The position numbers were made by a program, and so were the translations under genes. From the NCBI RefSeq assembly GCF_013409045.1, contig NZ_JACCBT010000001.1, positions 7,542,669-7,606,668 on the forward strand: 64,000 nucleotides of DNA, in the 5' to 3' direction. Source of the DNA: Actinomadura citrea (GTDB lineage: Bacteria; Actinomycetota; Actinomycetes; Streptosporangiales; Streptosporangiaceae). The notes under the pieces were generated by a model. The model ran no database searches, was not told where the DNA came from, and saw nothing but the letters and a program-made list of their open reading frames with translations. Of this stretch, positions 1 through 8,743 are shown one piece after another (the stretch's first letter is position 1; each line of letters starts with the position of its first letter).

Positions 1-687
1 CAGGACCTCGCGGACGGCCGTGGAGGTGATCGGGTACAGCAGCAGCGTGCTGTGGCAGGGGACCCCGACCAGGGCGCCGTGCTCGTTCGGCCACGGCACG
101 AACTGGTGGACCTCGCTGAGCAGCGCCGACACGTAGCGGCTGCCCGGCTTGCCGACGACGCGGACGTTGCGGCCCGGCAGGAGCGGCTGGTCGTGCACGG
201 ACACGTCGGCCAGCTCGCGGTCGTGGGTGTTCGTCATCACGTAGCCGAGCTTGTGGAGGCCGAGCAGGCCCGCGCGGGCCTTGGTGAGGGGGCCGCCGTA
301 GCGGGGGTGCTCGATCATCACCATGGCGTCGAAGTGGTCGCCGGCGGGGACGACGACGAGGCCCTCGCGGTCGCGGGGGTCGAGCTTCGGCACGATGCGC
401 AGGCGGAGCAGCTCCCGGACGTCGCCGAACAGCTCCATCTCACCGACGGCCAGGAACGCGCGGTCGCCGACCTCGCGGACCCACTCGTCCACCACCTTCG
501 GCCACGCCGAGCGCGGCTCGCGGGCGCAGCGCTCCAGCACCGTCCAACTGGAGGCGCGGGCCTCTGACCGGCCCACGGGCAGCACCACCTCGGAGGTACC
601 GTGGTCGAACCAGGCGCTGGGCGCCAGGGCGGGCAGCACGTCGCGGATGAGCGCGTGCACGTCCGCCGCCGCGTCCAACGGTTCCAT
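1..687 (-). CDS. Unknown conserved protein, 3' end outside window
   Basis: This minus-strand frame stays open to the window edge, so only the N-terminal 229 residues or so are seen. The chosen ATG follows a GGGAGG box by 9 bases; an in-frame ATG at 696 sits too close to that box. The protein starts MEPLDAAADVHAL, has no signal peptide or membrane segment, and shows alternating hydrophobic strands late (for example GALVGVPCHSTLLLYPI) that suggest a compact alpha/beta fold. I do not recognise the family. It diverges from the acyltransferase gene across about 130 bases. Confidence 0.7.
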   Translation of the reverse strand, partial: MEPLDAAADVHALIRDVLPALAPSAWFDHGTSEVVLPVGRSEARASSWTVLERCAREPRSAWPKVVDEWVREVGDRAFLAVGEMELFGDVRELLRLRIVPKLDPRDREGLVVVPAGDHFDAMVMIEHPRYGGPLTKARAGLLGLHKLGYVMTNTHDRELADVSVHDQPLLPGRNVRVVGKPGSRYVSALLSEVHQFVPWPNEHGALVGVPCHSTLLLYPITSTAVREVL

Positions 688-821
688 GGGGCTCATCCTC
701 CCTCAGCCTTCGGCGGATCAGTTGCACACACCACCTTCTCAGAGTTGGGCCCGGTTGTGCGATGCATCGCGATCCCCGCCTCGCACTCGCTGATCAGGAG
801 TTGCTCAAGTACGGTGCCTAC

Positions 822-1607
822 ATGCGCGAACTCGTGTACCCACCGGTGATCAAGACGGCTCTCGGCGTGTTCAAGGCCCTGAACATCAGAATCCGTCTGG
901 AGGGGACCGACCAGATCCCCAGCACCGGGGGTGCGGTGCTCGTCAGCAACCACGTCAGCTACCTCGACTTCATCTTCGCGGGCCTCGCCGCGCACCCGGC
1001 GGGCCGGCTGGTGCGGTTCATGGCGAAGAAGGAGATCTTCGACAACCGGATCGGCGGGCCGCTGATGCGCGGCATGCACCACATCCCGGTGGACCGCGAC
1101 GCGGGCGCCTCCTCCTACGCGGCGGCGCTCAAGGCGCTGAAGAGCGGGGAGATCGTCGGGGTGTTCGCCGAGGCGACGATCAGCCGCTCGTTCACGGTGA
1201 AGGAGATCAAGAGCGGCGCGGTGCGGATGGCGGTGGCGTCCAAGACGCCGCTCATCCCGGTCGCGCTCTGGGGCCCGCAGCGGATGTGGACCAAGGGCCG
1301 CAAGCGCCGGCTCCTCCAGCGCAACGTGCCGGTGACGATCATCGTCGGCGAGCCCATGTACCCCAAGCGCGGCGACGACTACGAGCAGGTCACCCGGGAT
1401 CTGCACGCCCGGATGGCGGAACTGCTGGAGAAGGCGCAGCGCGAGTACTCCGACGTCCCGCGCTCGGACGAGACGTGGTGGCAGCCCGCCTACCTCGGTG
1501 GCACGGCGCCGACGCCGGAGGAGGCCGAGAAGCTCGACCTGGAGGAGGCCGAGGCGCGCAAGGCCGCCCACGCGGAGCGCGAGGCCGGGGAGGGCGGCGG
1601 CTCCTGA
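822..1607 (+). CDS. 1-acylglycerol-3-phosphate O-acyltransferase family (PlsC-like)
   Basis: Family known to acylate lysophosphatidic acid at the inner membrane in phospholipid synthesis. The 261-residue protein has the acyltransferase block NHVSYLDF (NHx4D, H44/D49) and a later block FAEATISRSF (about 115-124) where most relatives read FPEGTRS. It then has VASKTPLIPVALWGP, typical of the fold. The tail is acidic and Ala/Glu-rich. The start is set at ATG 822 (MRELVYPPVI) because family members commonly begin there; ATG 762 is in frame and would add 20 residues. Neither has a good ribosome-binding site. The substrate may be another acyl acceptor, given the altered block III. Confidence 0.85.
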   Translation: MRELVYPPVIKTALGVFKALNIRIRLEGTDQIPSTGGAVLVSNHVSYLDFIFAGLAAHPAGRLVRFMAKKEIFDNRIGGPLMRGMHHIPVDRDAGASSYAAALKALKSGEIVGVFAEATISRSFTVKEIKSGAVRMAVASKTPLIPVALWGPQRMWTKGRKRRLLQRNVPVTIIVGEPMYPKRGDDYEQVTRDLHARMAELLEKAQREYSDVPRSDETWWQPAYLGGTAPTPEEAEKLDLEEAEARKAAHAEREAGEGGGS

Positions 1608-1666
1608 CACGGGCCCCGGCCCGCGGCGCGTCCGGCTAATTCGGTGGACGCGGCCCGCCGCCGGGC

Positions 1667-2839
1667 GTGATCATCAGTGTCATGACCATGTCGCAGGAGA
1701 GGCCGCAGGAGGTCCTGCATCTGATCGAGCCCCGGCAAGGCGCCGACGCGCCGGAGCCCGCGCTCCCCGTGGTCTTCAACCTGTCCGACAACAACTCCCC
1801 CGCCGACGTGATGGACGTGCTGTCGCTGCGCCCGTTCGCGTCCGGGGAGCAGCCCTGGTCGCGGTCGACGCGGCTGGAGAACGTCCGGACGGAGGCGCCG
1901 CTGCGCCCGGGCGACGCACGGCTCGTGCGGGTCGCGCACGAGAAGGGCAAGGAGTCGGTGCTGGCCGAGGGCGACGGCTGGACGCTGCTGAGCAACCGGT
2001 GGAAGAGCGGCATCGCCTACGTCGCGGTGTCCGCCGTGACCGACGAGCTGGCCGAGACCGTCCTCGCCGCGTCGGTGAAGGACGCGACCGAGCCGCCGAA
2101 GGTGGACGAGGCCAGCGTCGAGATGGGCTTCTGGCACATGGGTGCGCACGGCCCCGTCCGCAGCGAGCGCGCCATCACGGCCGACTCGTGGGAGGACATC
2201 CGGCGCAACTACACCGCGCCGGTCGCCGAGGCGCTCGACGCGGTGATGAAGCTCACCCGCGACGAGGTCTCCGGACGGCTGCTGCTCCTGCACGGCCCGC
2301 CCGGCACCGGCAAGACCACCGCGCTGCGCGCCCTCGCCCGCTCCTGGAACGACTGGTGCCAGTCCGACTGCGTCCTGGACCCCGAGGCGCTGTTCGGCAC
2401 GCCCAGCTACCTGATGGAGGTCGCGGTCGGCGACGACGAGGACGAGAACCGCCGCTGGCGGCTGCTCATCCTGGAGGACTGCGACGAGCTGATCCGCGGC
2501 GAGGCCAAGCAGTCGACGGGCCAGGGCCTGTCGCGGCTGCTGAACCTCACCGACGGGATGCTCGGCCAGGGCCGGGACGTGCTGGTGGCCATCACCACCA
2601 ACGAGGACCTCGCCATGCTGCACCCGGCGGTGGTCCGCCCCGGCCGCTGCCTCGCCCAGATCGAGGTGGGCCGGCTCACCCGCGCGGAGTCGCTCTCGTG
2701 GCTGGACGGCACGGACGTCCCCGGCGCGGAGATCGGCGCCGACGGCGCGACGCTCGCCGAGCTGGCCGCGCTGCGCAAGGGCGAGAAGCGTCCCGAGGGT
2801 CAGGACGCTCCCAGCACCGCCACCGGCTTCTACCTCTAG
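1667..2839 (+). CDS. AAA+ ATPase (DUF5925/AAA family)
   Basis: The 390-residue protein has an N-terminal domain of about 170 residues resembling the DUF5925 region. A AAA+ core follows, with Walker A GPPGTGKTT (210-218), Walker B LLILEDCDE (267-274), a sensor-1-like VAITTNED (about 307-314) and an arginine-finger region HPAVVRPGR. Such actinobacterial proteins are cytosolic and of unknown cellular role. The GTG at 1667 is the longest start; ATG 1682 or 1688 (MSQERPQE) is equally plausible because no clear ribosome-binding site decides. It converges on the PLP enzyme, with stops overlapping by 4 bases (2836-2839). Confidence 0.85.
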   Translation: MIISVMTMSQERPQEVLHLIEPRQGADAPEPALPVVFNLSDNNSPADVMDVLSLRPFASGEQPWSRSTRLENVRTEAPLRPGDARLVRVAHEKGKESVLAEGDGWTLLSNRWKSGIAYVAVSAVTDELAETVLAASVKDATEPPKVDEASVEMGFWHMGAHGPVRSERAITADSWEDIRRNYTAPVAEALDAVMKLTRDEVSGRLLLLHGPPGTGKTTALRALARSWNDWCQSDCVLDPEALFGTPSYLMEVAVGDDEDENRRWRLLILEDCDELIRGEAKQSTGQGLSRLLNLTDGMLGQGRDVLVAITTNEDLAMLHPAVVRPGRCLAQIEVGRLTRAESLSWLDGTDVPGAEIGADGATLAELAALRKGEKRPEGQDAPSTATGFYL

Positions 2840-4017
2840 GACGCCTTCCGCAGGGCCTGCTCGATGTCGGCCCAGAGGTCGTCCGGGTGTTCGAGGCCGA
2901 CGGCGAGGCGCACCGTTCCCTCGCCGATGCCGGCGGCGGCGAGGGACGCGGCGTCCAACTGCCGGTGGGACGTGCTGGCCGGGTGCATGACCAGGGTCGC
3001 GATGTCGCCGAGCGACGGGCCCAGCGAGACCAGCTCGACGGCCTCGGAGAAGGTCCGGCCCGCGTCCCGGCCGCCGGCCAGCTCGAACGCGAGGACCCCG
3101 CCGGCGCCGTCCGGCAGCAGCCGCCGGGCGAGCTCGTGCTGCGGGTGGTCCTCCAGCCCCGGGTAGTGGACGCGGATGACCGACGGGTGGCCGGCCAGGC
3201 GGCGGGCGATGTCGAGGGCGGACTCGCTCTGCCTGGCCACGCGCAGCGGCATCGTGGCGAGACCCCGGACGGTCAGCCACGAGGCGAACGGGTCGGGGGT
3301 GGAGCCCAGCTCGACGGCGTGCTCCCAGACGCGTTGGTGGACGGACGCGTCGGCGAAGACGGCGGCCCCGCCGATGGTGTCGCCGTGCCCGCCGAGGTAC
3401 TTCGTCGTGGAGTGGACGACGATGTCGGCCCCGTGCTCGATGGGCCTGCACAGGAGCGGGACGAAGGTGTTGTCGACGACGGTCAGCACGCCCGTCCCGC
3501 GGACGGCCTCGGTGAACGCGGGCAGGTCCGTCACGTGGGTGGTGGGGTTGGCGACCGTCTCCAGGTAGAGGATCTTCGTCGTGGCGCGGAGCGCGTCCCG
3601 TACCTCGGCGGGGTCGTCGCCGGAGACGAACGTGACCTCGACGCCCCACCGTGCGGCGAGGTCCTGGAGCAGCGCGTGGGTTCCGCCGTAGAGGGCGGCC
3701 TGCGCGATGACGTGGTCGCCGCTGCGGAGCAGACCCATCAGCACCGCGTTGACCGCGCCCATGCCGGATCCGGTGGCGAGCGTGCCGGAGCCGCCTTCGA
3801 GATCGGTGAGCGACTGCTCCAGGGCGCGGACGGTCGGGTTGGCCATCCGGGCGTAGAAGAACGCCTCGTCGGGGCCCTGGAACGCGGCGGCCAGCGCGTC
3901 GGAGGCGTCGAAGGAGAAAAGGTGGCCCTGGTAGATCGGGACGCCGAGCGGACGGCTGCCCTCGGGGACGATCACGGGCGGGTGGACGGCTCGCGTCTGC
4001 GGGTGATGTGCGGTCAT
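2836..4017 (-). CDS. Cys/Met-metabolism PLP-dependent enzyme (cystathionine gamma-synthase/lyase type)
   Basis: This 393-residue cytosolic enzyme belongs to the fold-type I trans-sulfuration family (MetB, MetC, methionine gamma-lyase). The PLP lysine lies in HSTTKYLGGHGD (K206). The phosphate-contacting FFYARMANPTV (about 53-63) and the conserved VDNTF (about 181-185) are present. Start MTAHHPQTRAV is at 4017; the frame runs upstream to 4392, but that extension is low-complexity Arg/Gly/Pro without family likeness. The exact reaction (gamma-synthase, beta/gamma-lyase or sulfhydrylase) cannot be fixed from sequence. No sulfur-pathway gene is adjacent. Confidence 0.88.
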   Translation of the reverse strand: MTAHHPQTRAVHPPVIVPEGSRPLGVPIYQGHLFSFDASDALAAAFQGPDEAFFYARMANPTVRALEQSLTDLEGGSGTLATGSGMGAVNAVLMGLLRSGDHVIAQAALYGGTHALLQDLAARWGVEVTFVSGDDPAEVRDALRATTKILYLETVANPTTHVTDLPAFTEAVRGTGVLTVVDNTFVPLLCRPIEHGADIVVHSTTKYLGGHGDTIGGAAVFADASVHQRVWEHAVELGSTPDPFASWLTVRGLATMPLRVARQSESALDIARRLAGHPSVIRVHYPGLEDHPQHELARRLLPDGAGGVLAFELAGGRDAGRTFSEAVELVSLGPSLGDIATLVMHPASTSHRQLDAASLAAAGIGEGTVRLAVGLEHPDDLWADIEQALRKAS

Positions 4018-4333
4018 GCTCCCAGCGTGCGGCGGGAACGGCGCGGCGGGAACGGCCAATCGCGACCAGTGGCCCGGTGCGCCCCCGGCTCGTGCTCGCA
4101 CCGCGCCGGACCACCGGCCCGGCCGAAGGCGCCGCGTCCCTGGCCGGCCGGTACCGTCTCGCCGCCGGCCCGCCCACCCCGCAGGGGCGAACCGGCGGTC
4201 GAGGCCGTCCGGTCGGGGAGTGAGAACGGCGTCCTCGACCGGAGACACGATCATCGCCCGCGGAGGGGCCCGCCCACCATCCGGGGGATCACTGGCATCC
4301 GGGGAGGGCTTGTACGTGTCCCCGCCCTCCGTA

Positions 4334-5125
4334 CTACGGGGTCGCCCGGGCGAACAGCCTCCGGTACACGTGCCGCAGACCGTGGAGATCACTGACGGGC
4401 TCGGCGAACGGGATCCGCACGTCGAACGACGACGGCGCGTCCGGCGGCGGCGCGGAGCAGCGCAGCCACATGCCGTACCGGTCGAGCCCGAGCGGCCGGA
4501 CCGGTCCGGGCGGGACCGACTCCGGCAGCAGGTGCGTCAGCTCGGCGCGGTGGGCGGAGTCCAGGTGCGTCAGTATGCCCGCCTCGACGGCGACGAACGG
4601 GTCGGGTGCGGCGTCCGCGTACTCCTCGGGCTCCAGGATGGCGCTCCCCCAGGCGTCGTCGACCTCGACCTGGGCGGCTTCGAGGGCCAGGATCGTCCAC
4701 TCGCGCCGGCCGTCCCGCTCGGCGCCGAGGTCGAGCAGTTCGGGACGCGGGTGCGCGTGCGAGAGGCGCAGCGCGGCGGCGCGCAGTTCGCCCTCGGGGA
4801 TCTCGCTCAGCCAGCCGTGCAGCCAGGCCCGGCCCCGGACGCGGTCCGGCAGCGGCACCGGCGCGACGTCGAAGATCCGCAGCGTGGCGGGCACGTCGTC
4901 CTCGCCGGCGAGGGCCGCCGCGACCGGCGCGTCCGCCCGGACGAGCAGCAGCGGCCTGCCGTCCCGGTCGGTCGTGTGCGCCGGGACGGGGGCGTAGGGG
5001 ACGCCCGGCGCGACGAGCACGCCGTCCGCGACGCCATAGGTGAGAGTTCGCGCGCGTTCCGCCGCCGTGGGGCCCTGCTTGACCGGCGGGGTCTGCGCGC
5101 TCTGCGTGGTCTCCGCTCGCGGCAC
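4334..5125 (-). CDS. DUF2470 domain protein (FMN split-barrel/HugZ-like), iron-box controlled
   Basis: This 263-residue protein has an N-terminal pyridoxamine-oxidase-like split-barrel region (about 20-140, with VPAHTTDRDGRPLLLV). The C-terminal DUF2470 domain (about 170-258) includes HLDSAHRAEL and the strand FDVRIPFAEPV. In heme-degrading HugZ-type proteins the DUF2470 domain helps bind heme, so a role in heme or iron metabolism is suggested but not proven. The GTG start follows AAGGAGG by 4 bases. The promoter region holds two DtxR/IdeR-like iron boxes shared with the divergent rpsD, which fits iron-repressed expression. Confidence 0.85.
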   Translation of the reverse strand: MPRAETTQSAQTPPVKQGPTAAERARTLTYGVADGVLVAPGVPYAPVPAHTTDRDGRPLLLVRADAPVAAALAGEDDVPATLRIFDVAPVPLPDRVRGRAWLHGWLSEIPEGELRAAALRLSHAHPRPELLDLGAERDGRREWTILALEAAQVEVDDAWGSAILEPEEYADAAPDPFVAVEAGILTHLDSAHRAELTHLLPESVPPGPVRPLGLDRYGMWLRCSAPPPDAPSSFDVRIPFAEPVSDLHGLRHVYRRLFARATP

Positions 5126-5142
5126 CGTGCCTCCTTGACGTT

Positions 5143-5176
5143 TCAGGTTAGGCTTACCTAACTTAGGCTTACCTAA
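5143..5176. promoter_or_regulatory. Double DtxR/IdeR-type iron box
   Basis: TTAGGCTTACCTAA occurs twice, at 5148-5161 and 5163-5176, a 15-bp period. With its flank the first copy matches 17 of 19 bases of the DtxR/IdeR consensus TTAGGTTAGGCTAACCTAA. The pair sits between divergent genes: 18 bases from the DUF2470 start and 15 bases from the rpsD start. Binding would be expected to occlude both promoters when iron is plentiful (inference). Confidence 0.8.
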
Positions 5177-5191
5177 CCATCAAGGAGCGTG

Positions 5192-5797
5192 ATGAACAAC
5201 CCCCGTCCCAAGGTGCGGCTCTCGCGAGCCCTGGGCATCCCCCTGACGCCGAAGAGCGTGAAGTACTTCGAGGCCCGCCCCTACCCGCCCGGCGTGCACG
5301 GCCGTGCCCGCAAGCAGGAGAGCGACTACAAGGTCCGGCTCCGCGAGAAGCAGCGGCTCCGCGCGCAGTACAACATCCGCGAGGCGCAGCTCCGCAACGC
5401 CTTCGACAAGGCCGCCCGGACGGGAGGCAAGACCGGCGAGGCCCTGCTCGTCGACCTCGAACGCCGGCTGGACGCCCTCGTCCTGCGCGCCGGGTTCGCC
5501 CGGACGATCTACCAGGCCCGCCAGTTCGTCGTGCACCGCCACGTGCTGGTGAACGGCGGCCGCGTGGACCGCCCGTCCTACCGGCTGCGGCCCGGAGACG
5601 TCATCACGGTCGCCGAGCGGAGCCGCGCGATGGTCCCGTTCCAGGTCGCGGCCGCCGGCGGGCACGCCGCCGAGGTCCCGCCCTACCTGGAGGTCCGGCA
5701 CGACGCGCTCGCCGCCCGGCTCGCGCGGCTGCCCGAGCGCGCCGAGATCCCCATCGTCTGCGACGAGCAGCTCGTCGTCGAGCACTACTCCCGCTAG
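5192..5797 (+). CDS. rpsD: 30S ribosomal protein S4
   Basis: S4 binds 16S rRNA early in 30S assembly. This 201-residue protein has the N-terminal S4 domain (PRPKVRLSRALGIPLTPKSVKYFEARPYPPG), then the S4 RNA-binding domain LERRLDALVLRAGFARTIYQARQ and the C-terminal EIPIVCDEQLVVEHYSR. It lacks the N-terminal Cys zinc knuckle, so it is the C-minus type usual in Streptomyces-like bacteria. AAGGAG (5182-5187) favours ATG 5192 over the in-frame GTG 5189. It is unusual in being monocistronic, outside a ribosomal-protein operon, and directly behind an iron box. It may be the only S4 or an iron-responsive second copy. Confidence 0.95.
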   Translation: MNNPRPKVRLSRALGIPLTPKSVKYFEARPYPPGVHGRARKQESDYKVRLREKQRLRAQYNIREAQLRNAFDKAARTGGKTGEALLVDLERRLDALVLRAGFARTIYQARQFVVHRHVLVNGGRVDRPSYRLRPGDVITVAERSRAMVPFQVAAAGGHAAEVPPYLEVRHDALAARLARLPERAEIPIVCDEQLVVEHYSR

Positions 5798-5811
5798 GCG
5801 CCCGCGTGCGG

Positions 5812-6309
5812 CTAGCGCAGGTCGCCGAGTTCCTCGCGGGCGGTGGTGCGCAGGGTGCGCAGGGCGTCCACGAGGACGCGGCGCTGCTCCTCGGTGAGGG
5901 GGCCCGCGAAGTGCGCGCGGAGCGTCTCGGCGTGCACGCGCAGGGCCTCGTCCAGCTTCGCCCGCCCGGCCGGGGTCAGCGCCACGTTCTGGCGGCGCCG
6001 GTCGCCCGGGGCGGGTTCGCGGCGGACGAGCCCGGCCTCCTGCATCCGGTCGATGATGCGGGTCATGCCGCCGCTGGTCAGGATCAGGTCGCCGGCCAGC
6101 CCGCCCATCGACACCGCGCACTCGCCGCCCGCGCCGGACAGCCTCAGCAGCACCTCGAAGACCGCGTGCCGGATGCCGCAGCGGCGCTCCAGCTCGCGGC
6201 CCGCGATCCGCTCCAGGCCCGACGCCGCGCCCAGCAGCGCGCCGAACTCGTGCACCAGCGCGTCCGGGACGGCCGTGCCCTGCCCGTCCGGCTCCGCCAC
6301 GATCGACAT
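5812..6309 (-). CDS. MarR-family transcriptional regulator
   Basis: This 165-residue winged-helix regulator has the HTH region GLAGDLILTSGGMTRIIDRMQEAGLVRR (about 63-90) and the wing APGDRRRQNVALTPAGR, typical of MarR. These proteins usually act as dimers that release DNA on binding phenolic or lipophilic ligands. The start at ATG 6309 has GGAGG about 10 bases upstream; the frame extends further but only as Arg-rich low-complexity sequence. It converges with rpsD (14-base gap) and lies just beyond the terminator of mce cluster 1. Its target is unknown. Confidence 0.88.
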   Translation of the reverse strand: MSIVAEPDGQGTAVPDALVHEFGALLGAASGLERIAGRELERRCGIRHAVFEVLLRLSGAGGECAVSMGGLAGDLILTSGGMTRIIDRMQEAGLVRREPAPGDRRRQNVALTPAGRAKLDEALRVHAETLRAHFAGPLTEEQRRVLVDALRTLRTTAREELGDLR

Positions 6310-6357
6310 GATGCCCCCGCCTCCGTCCCTCGGCCCCGTCATCGGCATAACGCGCGA

Positions 6358-6386
6358 GCGCCCCGCACGGCTTCCGTGCGGGGCGC
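6358..6386 (-). terminator. Hairpin terminator of mce cluster 1
   Basis: Perfect 13-bp stem (GCGCCCCGCACGG pairing with CCGTGCGGGGCGC) with a 3-base loop, starting 20 bases after the last stop codon of the mce operon. There is no long T-run, as is common in high-GC actinobacteria. It could also stop readthrough into the MarR gene. Confidence 0.8.
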
Positions 6387-6406
6387 CTGCGCCGTGCTGC
6401 GCGGGC

Positions 6407-7426
6407 TCAGTTCTTGGGCTTGCCGCTGCTCTCCGCCTCGGGCGACTTCGACGCGCCGCCGCTCGGAACGGTCGGCAGCTGGTTCTGCTGGTTCTGGTTC
6501 TGGTCGTTGGTGCCCGACGCGTACTGCTTGGTGACCTTCCACTTCCCGTCGACCTTGGCAAGGGCGAGACGGAGCAGCGTCGCGGGTGCCGAGGTCGCGC
6601 CGTCCTTGGTCCGGACGTCGATGTCGACCATGACGACGGCGGTGGCGAACCTGCCGTCCACGCTGCCCACGAAGACCTGGTTCGTCTTGGACGTCAGCGA
6701 CAGCTCGGGGTTGCTCTTGAACGTCTCGCCGAGGCTGGGGAGCGTGGTGCTCTTGAAGCTCTCCAGCAGGTCGCCGCCCATCAGCTTCTGGGCCTTGTCC
6801 ATCTGCGTCTGGTAGTTCTGCGCGTTGTAGTTGAGCGCGACGTCGCCGTAGGCGGACGCGACCTTGCTCACCGCGTCCCGGTCGTCCTGCTCGGACGACA
6901 GGGAGCTCGCGCTCGTCCACTGCCATATCGCCAGGCTCGCCAGCAGCGCGACCAGGACGACCACCACGACCGCCTGCACCATGCCGAGACCGAAGATCCC
7001 CGGCCGGGCCTCCGCGGACGCCGCGGGGCTCCGCCGGGCCGGGGCCTTCTTCGGCGCCTCGGCCTCGTCCTCCTCGGCCTCGTCCTCCGGCGGTTCGAGA
7101 CGGGTCGGGCGCGGCCTCGGCTTGGCGGCCGGCTTGGCGGGCGCCTTGGCGGCGGGCTTCGCCGCCGGCTTGGCCGGCCGGGCCGGAGCCTCGTCCGGGG
7201 CCTCCTCGTCCTCGGCGTCGAGCGCCTCCAGGACCTCGTCGAGGTCCTCGTCGTCGATGACCTCGATGACCCGCACCCGGCGCTTGCGCTTGGCGGCGGG
7301 CCTGGCGGGCCGCTCCACGGCCTCCTCGGCGGACTCGGTCTCGATCGCCTCGGTCTGTTCGGGCGCCTCCTCGGCCGGGACCGCCTCGACCTGGTCGGAC
7401 CCGCCCTTGGTGGTCTTGGCTGTCAC
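6407..7426 (-). CDS. Mce-associated membrane protein with long charged N-terminal arm
   Basis: The 339-residue protein starts with about 140 residues of low complexity: acidic (IDDEDLDEVLEALDAEDEE), then Ala/Pro/Lys (PAKPAAKPAAKAPAKPAAK). One membrane segment follows (VQAVVVVVLVALLASLAIW, about 150-168). An outer domain of about 150 residues then carries a late strand KVDGKWKVTKQYASG typical of Mce-associated (Mas/Mam) proteins. In mycobacteria such proteins stabilise the Mce complex. The GTG start has GAGGAG upstream. It lies 24 bases after mceF and is the last gene of cluster 1. Confidence 0.88.
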   Translation of the reverse strand: MTAKTTKGGSDQVEAVPAEEAPEQTEAIETESAEEAVERPARPAAKRKRRVRVIEVIDDEDLDEVLEALDAEDEEAPDEAPARPAKPAAKPAAKAPAKPAAKPRPRPTRLEPPEDEAEEDEAEAPKKAPARRSPAASAEARPGIFGLGMVQAVVVVVLVALLASLAIWQWTSASSLSSEQDDRDAVSKVASAYGDVALNYNAQNYQTQMDKAQKLMGGDLLESFKSTTLPSLGETFKSNPELSLTSKTNQVFVGSVDGRFATAVVMVDIDVRTKDGATSAPATLLRLALAKVDGKWKVTKQYASGTNDQNQNQQNQLPTVPSGGASKSPEAESSGKPKN

Positions 7427-7450
7427 TTCGGATACTCCTCGGGGTTGGGG

Positions 7451-8743
7451 TCAGTCCTTGCCCCGACGCAGTCGGGAAAGGCGGGACACCACGGGCACCG
7501 AGCCCATCATGACCCTGATCAGCACCAGAAGGGCGATGATCGGGGGAACGTACACCAGCCAGATCGGCGGTCCGCCGGAAGAGTCGCTCTCGTTCGCGGC
7601 CTTCCTGGCCTGCACGTTCCGCTGGAGGGCGGGATCGTGGGTGGGGATCGTCTCGCCCGGGTTCTTCGCCTTGTAGGGCTTCTGCTTGGTCACCGCCGGG
7701 GTGCGGCCGCCGGGGCAGGTCGGGACCCGGTTCACCGCGGGCTGCGCGCGCGGGTACTTGTACTCCAGCGTCGCGAGCCTCTTCAGCGTGACCTGGAAGA
7801 CGACGTTCAGCACGGGCCGGCCCTGGTCCCGTCCGATCACGTTGTCCAGGACGACCTTGAGCTGCGGCGCCACCGCGAGCGTCTTGCGCAGGTCGTTGAG
7901 GTAGTTGGGGTCGTAGATCCCGATGCCCAGGTTGCCGAGCATGTCCACGGTGCAGCCGAAGTCGGGACCGGTCTTGTCGAGCAGGTCGTTCACCGTGGCG
8001 AGCAGGCCGGGGCCGCGGTCGCGCAGCTCGGCGATCTGCCCGCGGACCTGGCTGAGCGCGGCGGTGAGGGCGGCGAGGTTGTCGATCCCCGCGCCGAGGG
8101 AGCCGCGGTTCTGGTTCAGCACGTGGGTGATGCGGCCGAGGTCGTTGGTCAGCCCGTCCAGCAGCTCGGTGTTCTGCGCGAACGTCTGGGTGAGGTCGTC
8201 GCCGCCGTTGACGATCTGGCGGAGGGAGTCCTCGCGTCCGGCCCATCCGGCGGCCAGCTCCTGGGTGAGCACCTTGGCGTCGTCCGGGTCGATCGCCTTC
8301 AGGGTGTCGATGACGGCGCCGAAGAGGTCGCCGTACTTCGGCGGGACCTTCGTCTGCGACACCGGGATCACGGTGCCGGGCTTCATCGGCGGGGCGCCGG
8401 ACCTGCCGGGCCCCGGGGTCAGCTCGACCACCGGCTCGCCCACCGCGGACTTGCGGGCCGCGGCGGCGGTGACCCCCTGCGGGATCTTGACGCCGCGCTG
8501 CATGTCCAGCCGGACGACGACCTTGTCCTTCTCCAGCCGCACCGAGTCGATCTTGCCGACCCGCAGGCCGAGGTAGTCGACCTCGAAGTTCGGGTGCAGG
8601 CCCGGCGAGGACTCGAACTCCACGGTGATGTGGTAGGGCCGGTCGATGAAGTCGAAGCGGACGACGTTGTTGAACGCCCACACGACCATCAACGCGGCGA
8701 GCACGCCGAACGCCGCCAGGTTGATCGTCAGCCGTCTGTTCAT
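7451..8743 (-). CDS. mceF: Mce cluster 1 MceF: MCE-family substrate-binding protein
   Basis: This 430-residue subunit has an N-terminal membrane anchor (INLAAFGVLAALMVVWAF). Then comes the MCE/MlaD beta-barrel (about 38-115: YHITVEFESSPGLHPNFEVDYLGLRVGKI split over strands), a long helical region (about 130-310) and a second hydrophobic stretch near the C-terminus (IWLVYVPPIIALLVLIRVMMG). Six such subunits are thought to form a hydrophobic tunnel carrying lipids across the cell envelope. The start overlaps the mceE stop (ATGA). Confidence 0.92.
   Translation of the reverse strand: MNRRLTINLAAFGVLAALMVVWAFNNVVRFDFIDRPYHITVEFESSPGLHPNFEVDYLGLRVGKIDSVRLEKDKVVVRLDMQRGVKIPQGVTAAAARKSAVGEPVVELTPGPGRSGAPPMKPGTVIPVSQTKVPPKYGDLFGAVIDTLKAIDPDDAKVLTQELAAGWAGREDSLRQIVNGGDDLTQTFAQNTELLDGLTNDLGRITHVLNQNRGSLGAGIDNLAALTAALSQVRGQIAELRDRGPGLLATVNDLLDKTGPDFGCTVDMLGNLGIGIYDPNYLNDLRKTLAVAPQLKVVLDNVIGRDQGRPVLNVVFQVTLKRLATLEYKYPRAQPAVNRVPTCPGGRTPAVTKQKPYKAKNPGETIPTHDPALQRNVQARKAANESDSSGGPPIWLVYVPPIIALLVLIRVMMGSVPVVSRLSRLRRGKD

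Noticed and set aside
1490..4395. Very long open frames on both strands (895 and 965 codons)
   Set aside because: They run antisense or out of frame to the ATPase and PLP-enzyme genes, are Arg/Gly/Pro-rich low complexity, and reflect the high GC content.
5143..5176. Zur (zinc) box before rpsD
   Set aside because: Zinc control is the known mode for ribosomal paralogs, but the motif fits the DtxR/IdeR consensus and not the actinobacterial Zur pattern, and this S4 type lacks zinc ligands in any case.
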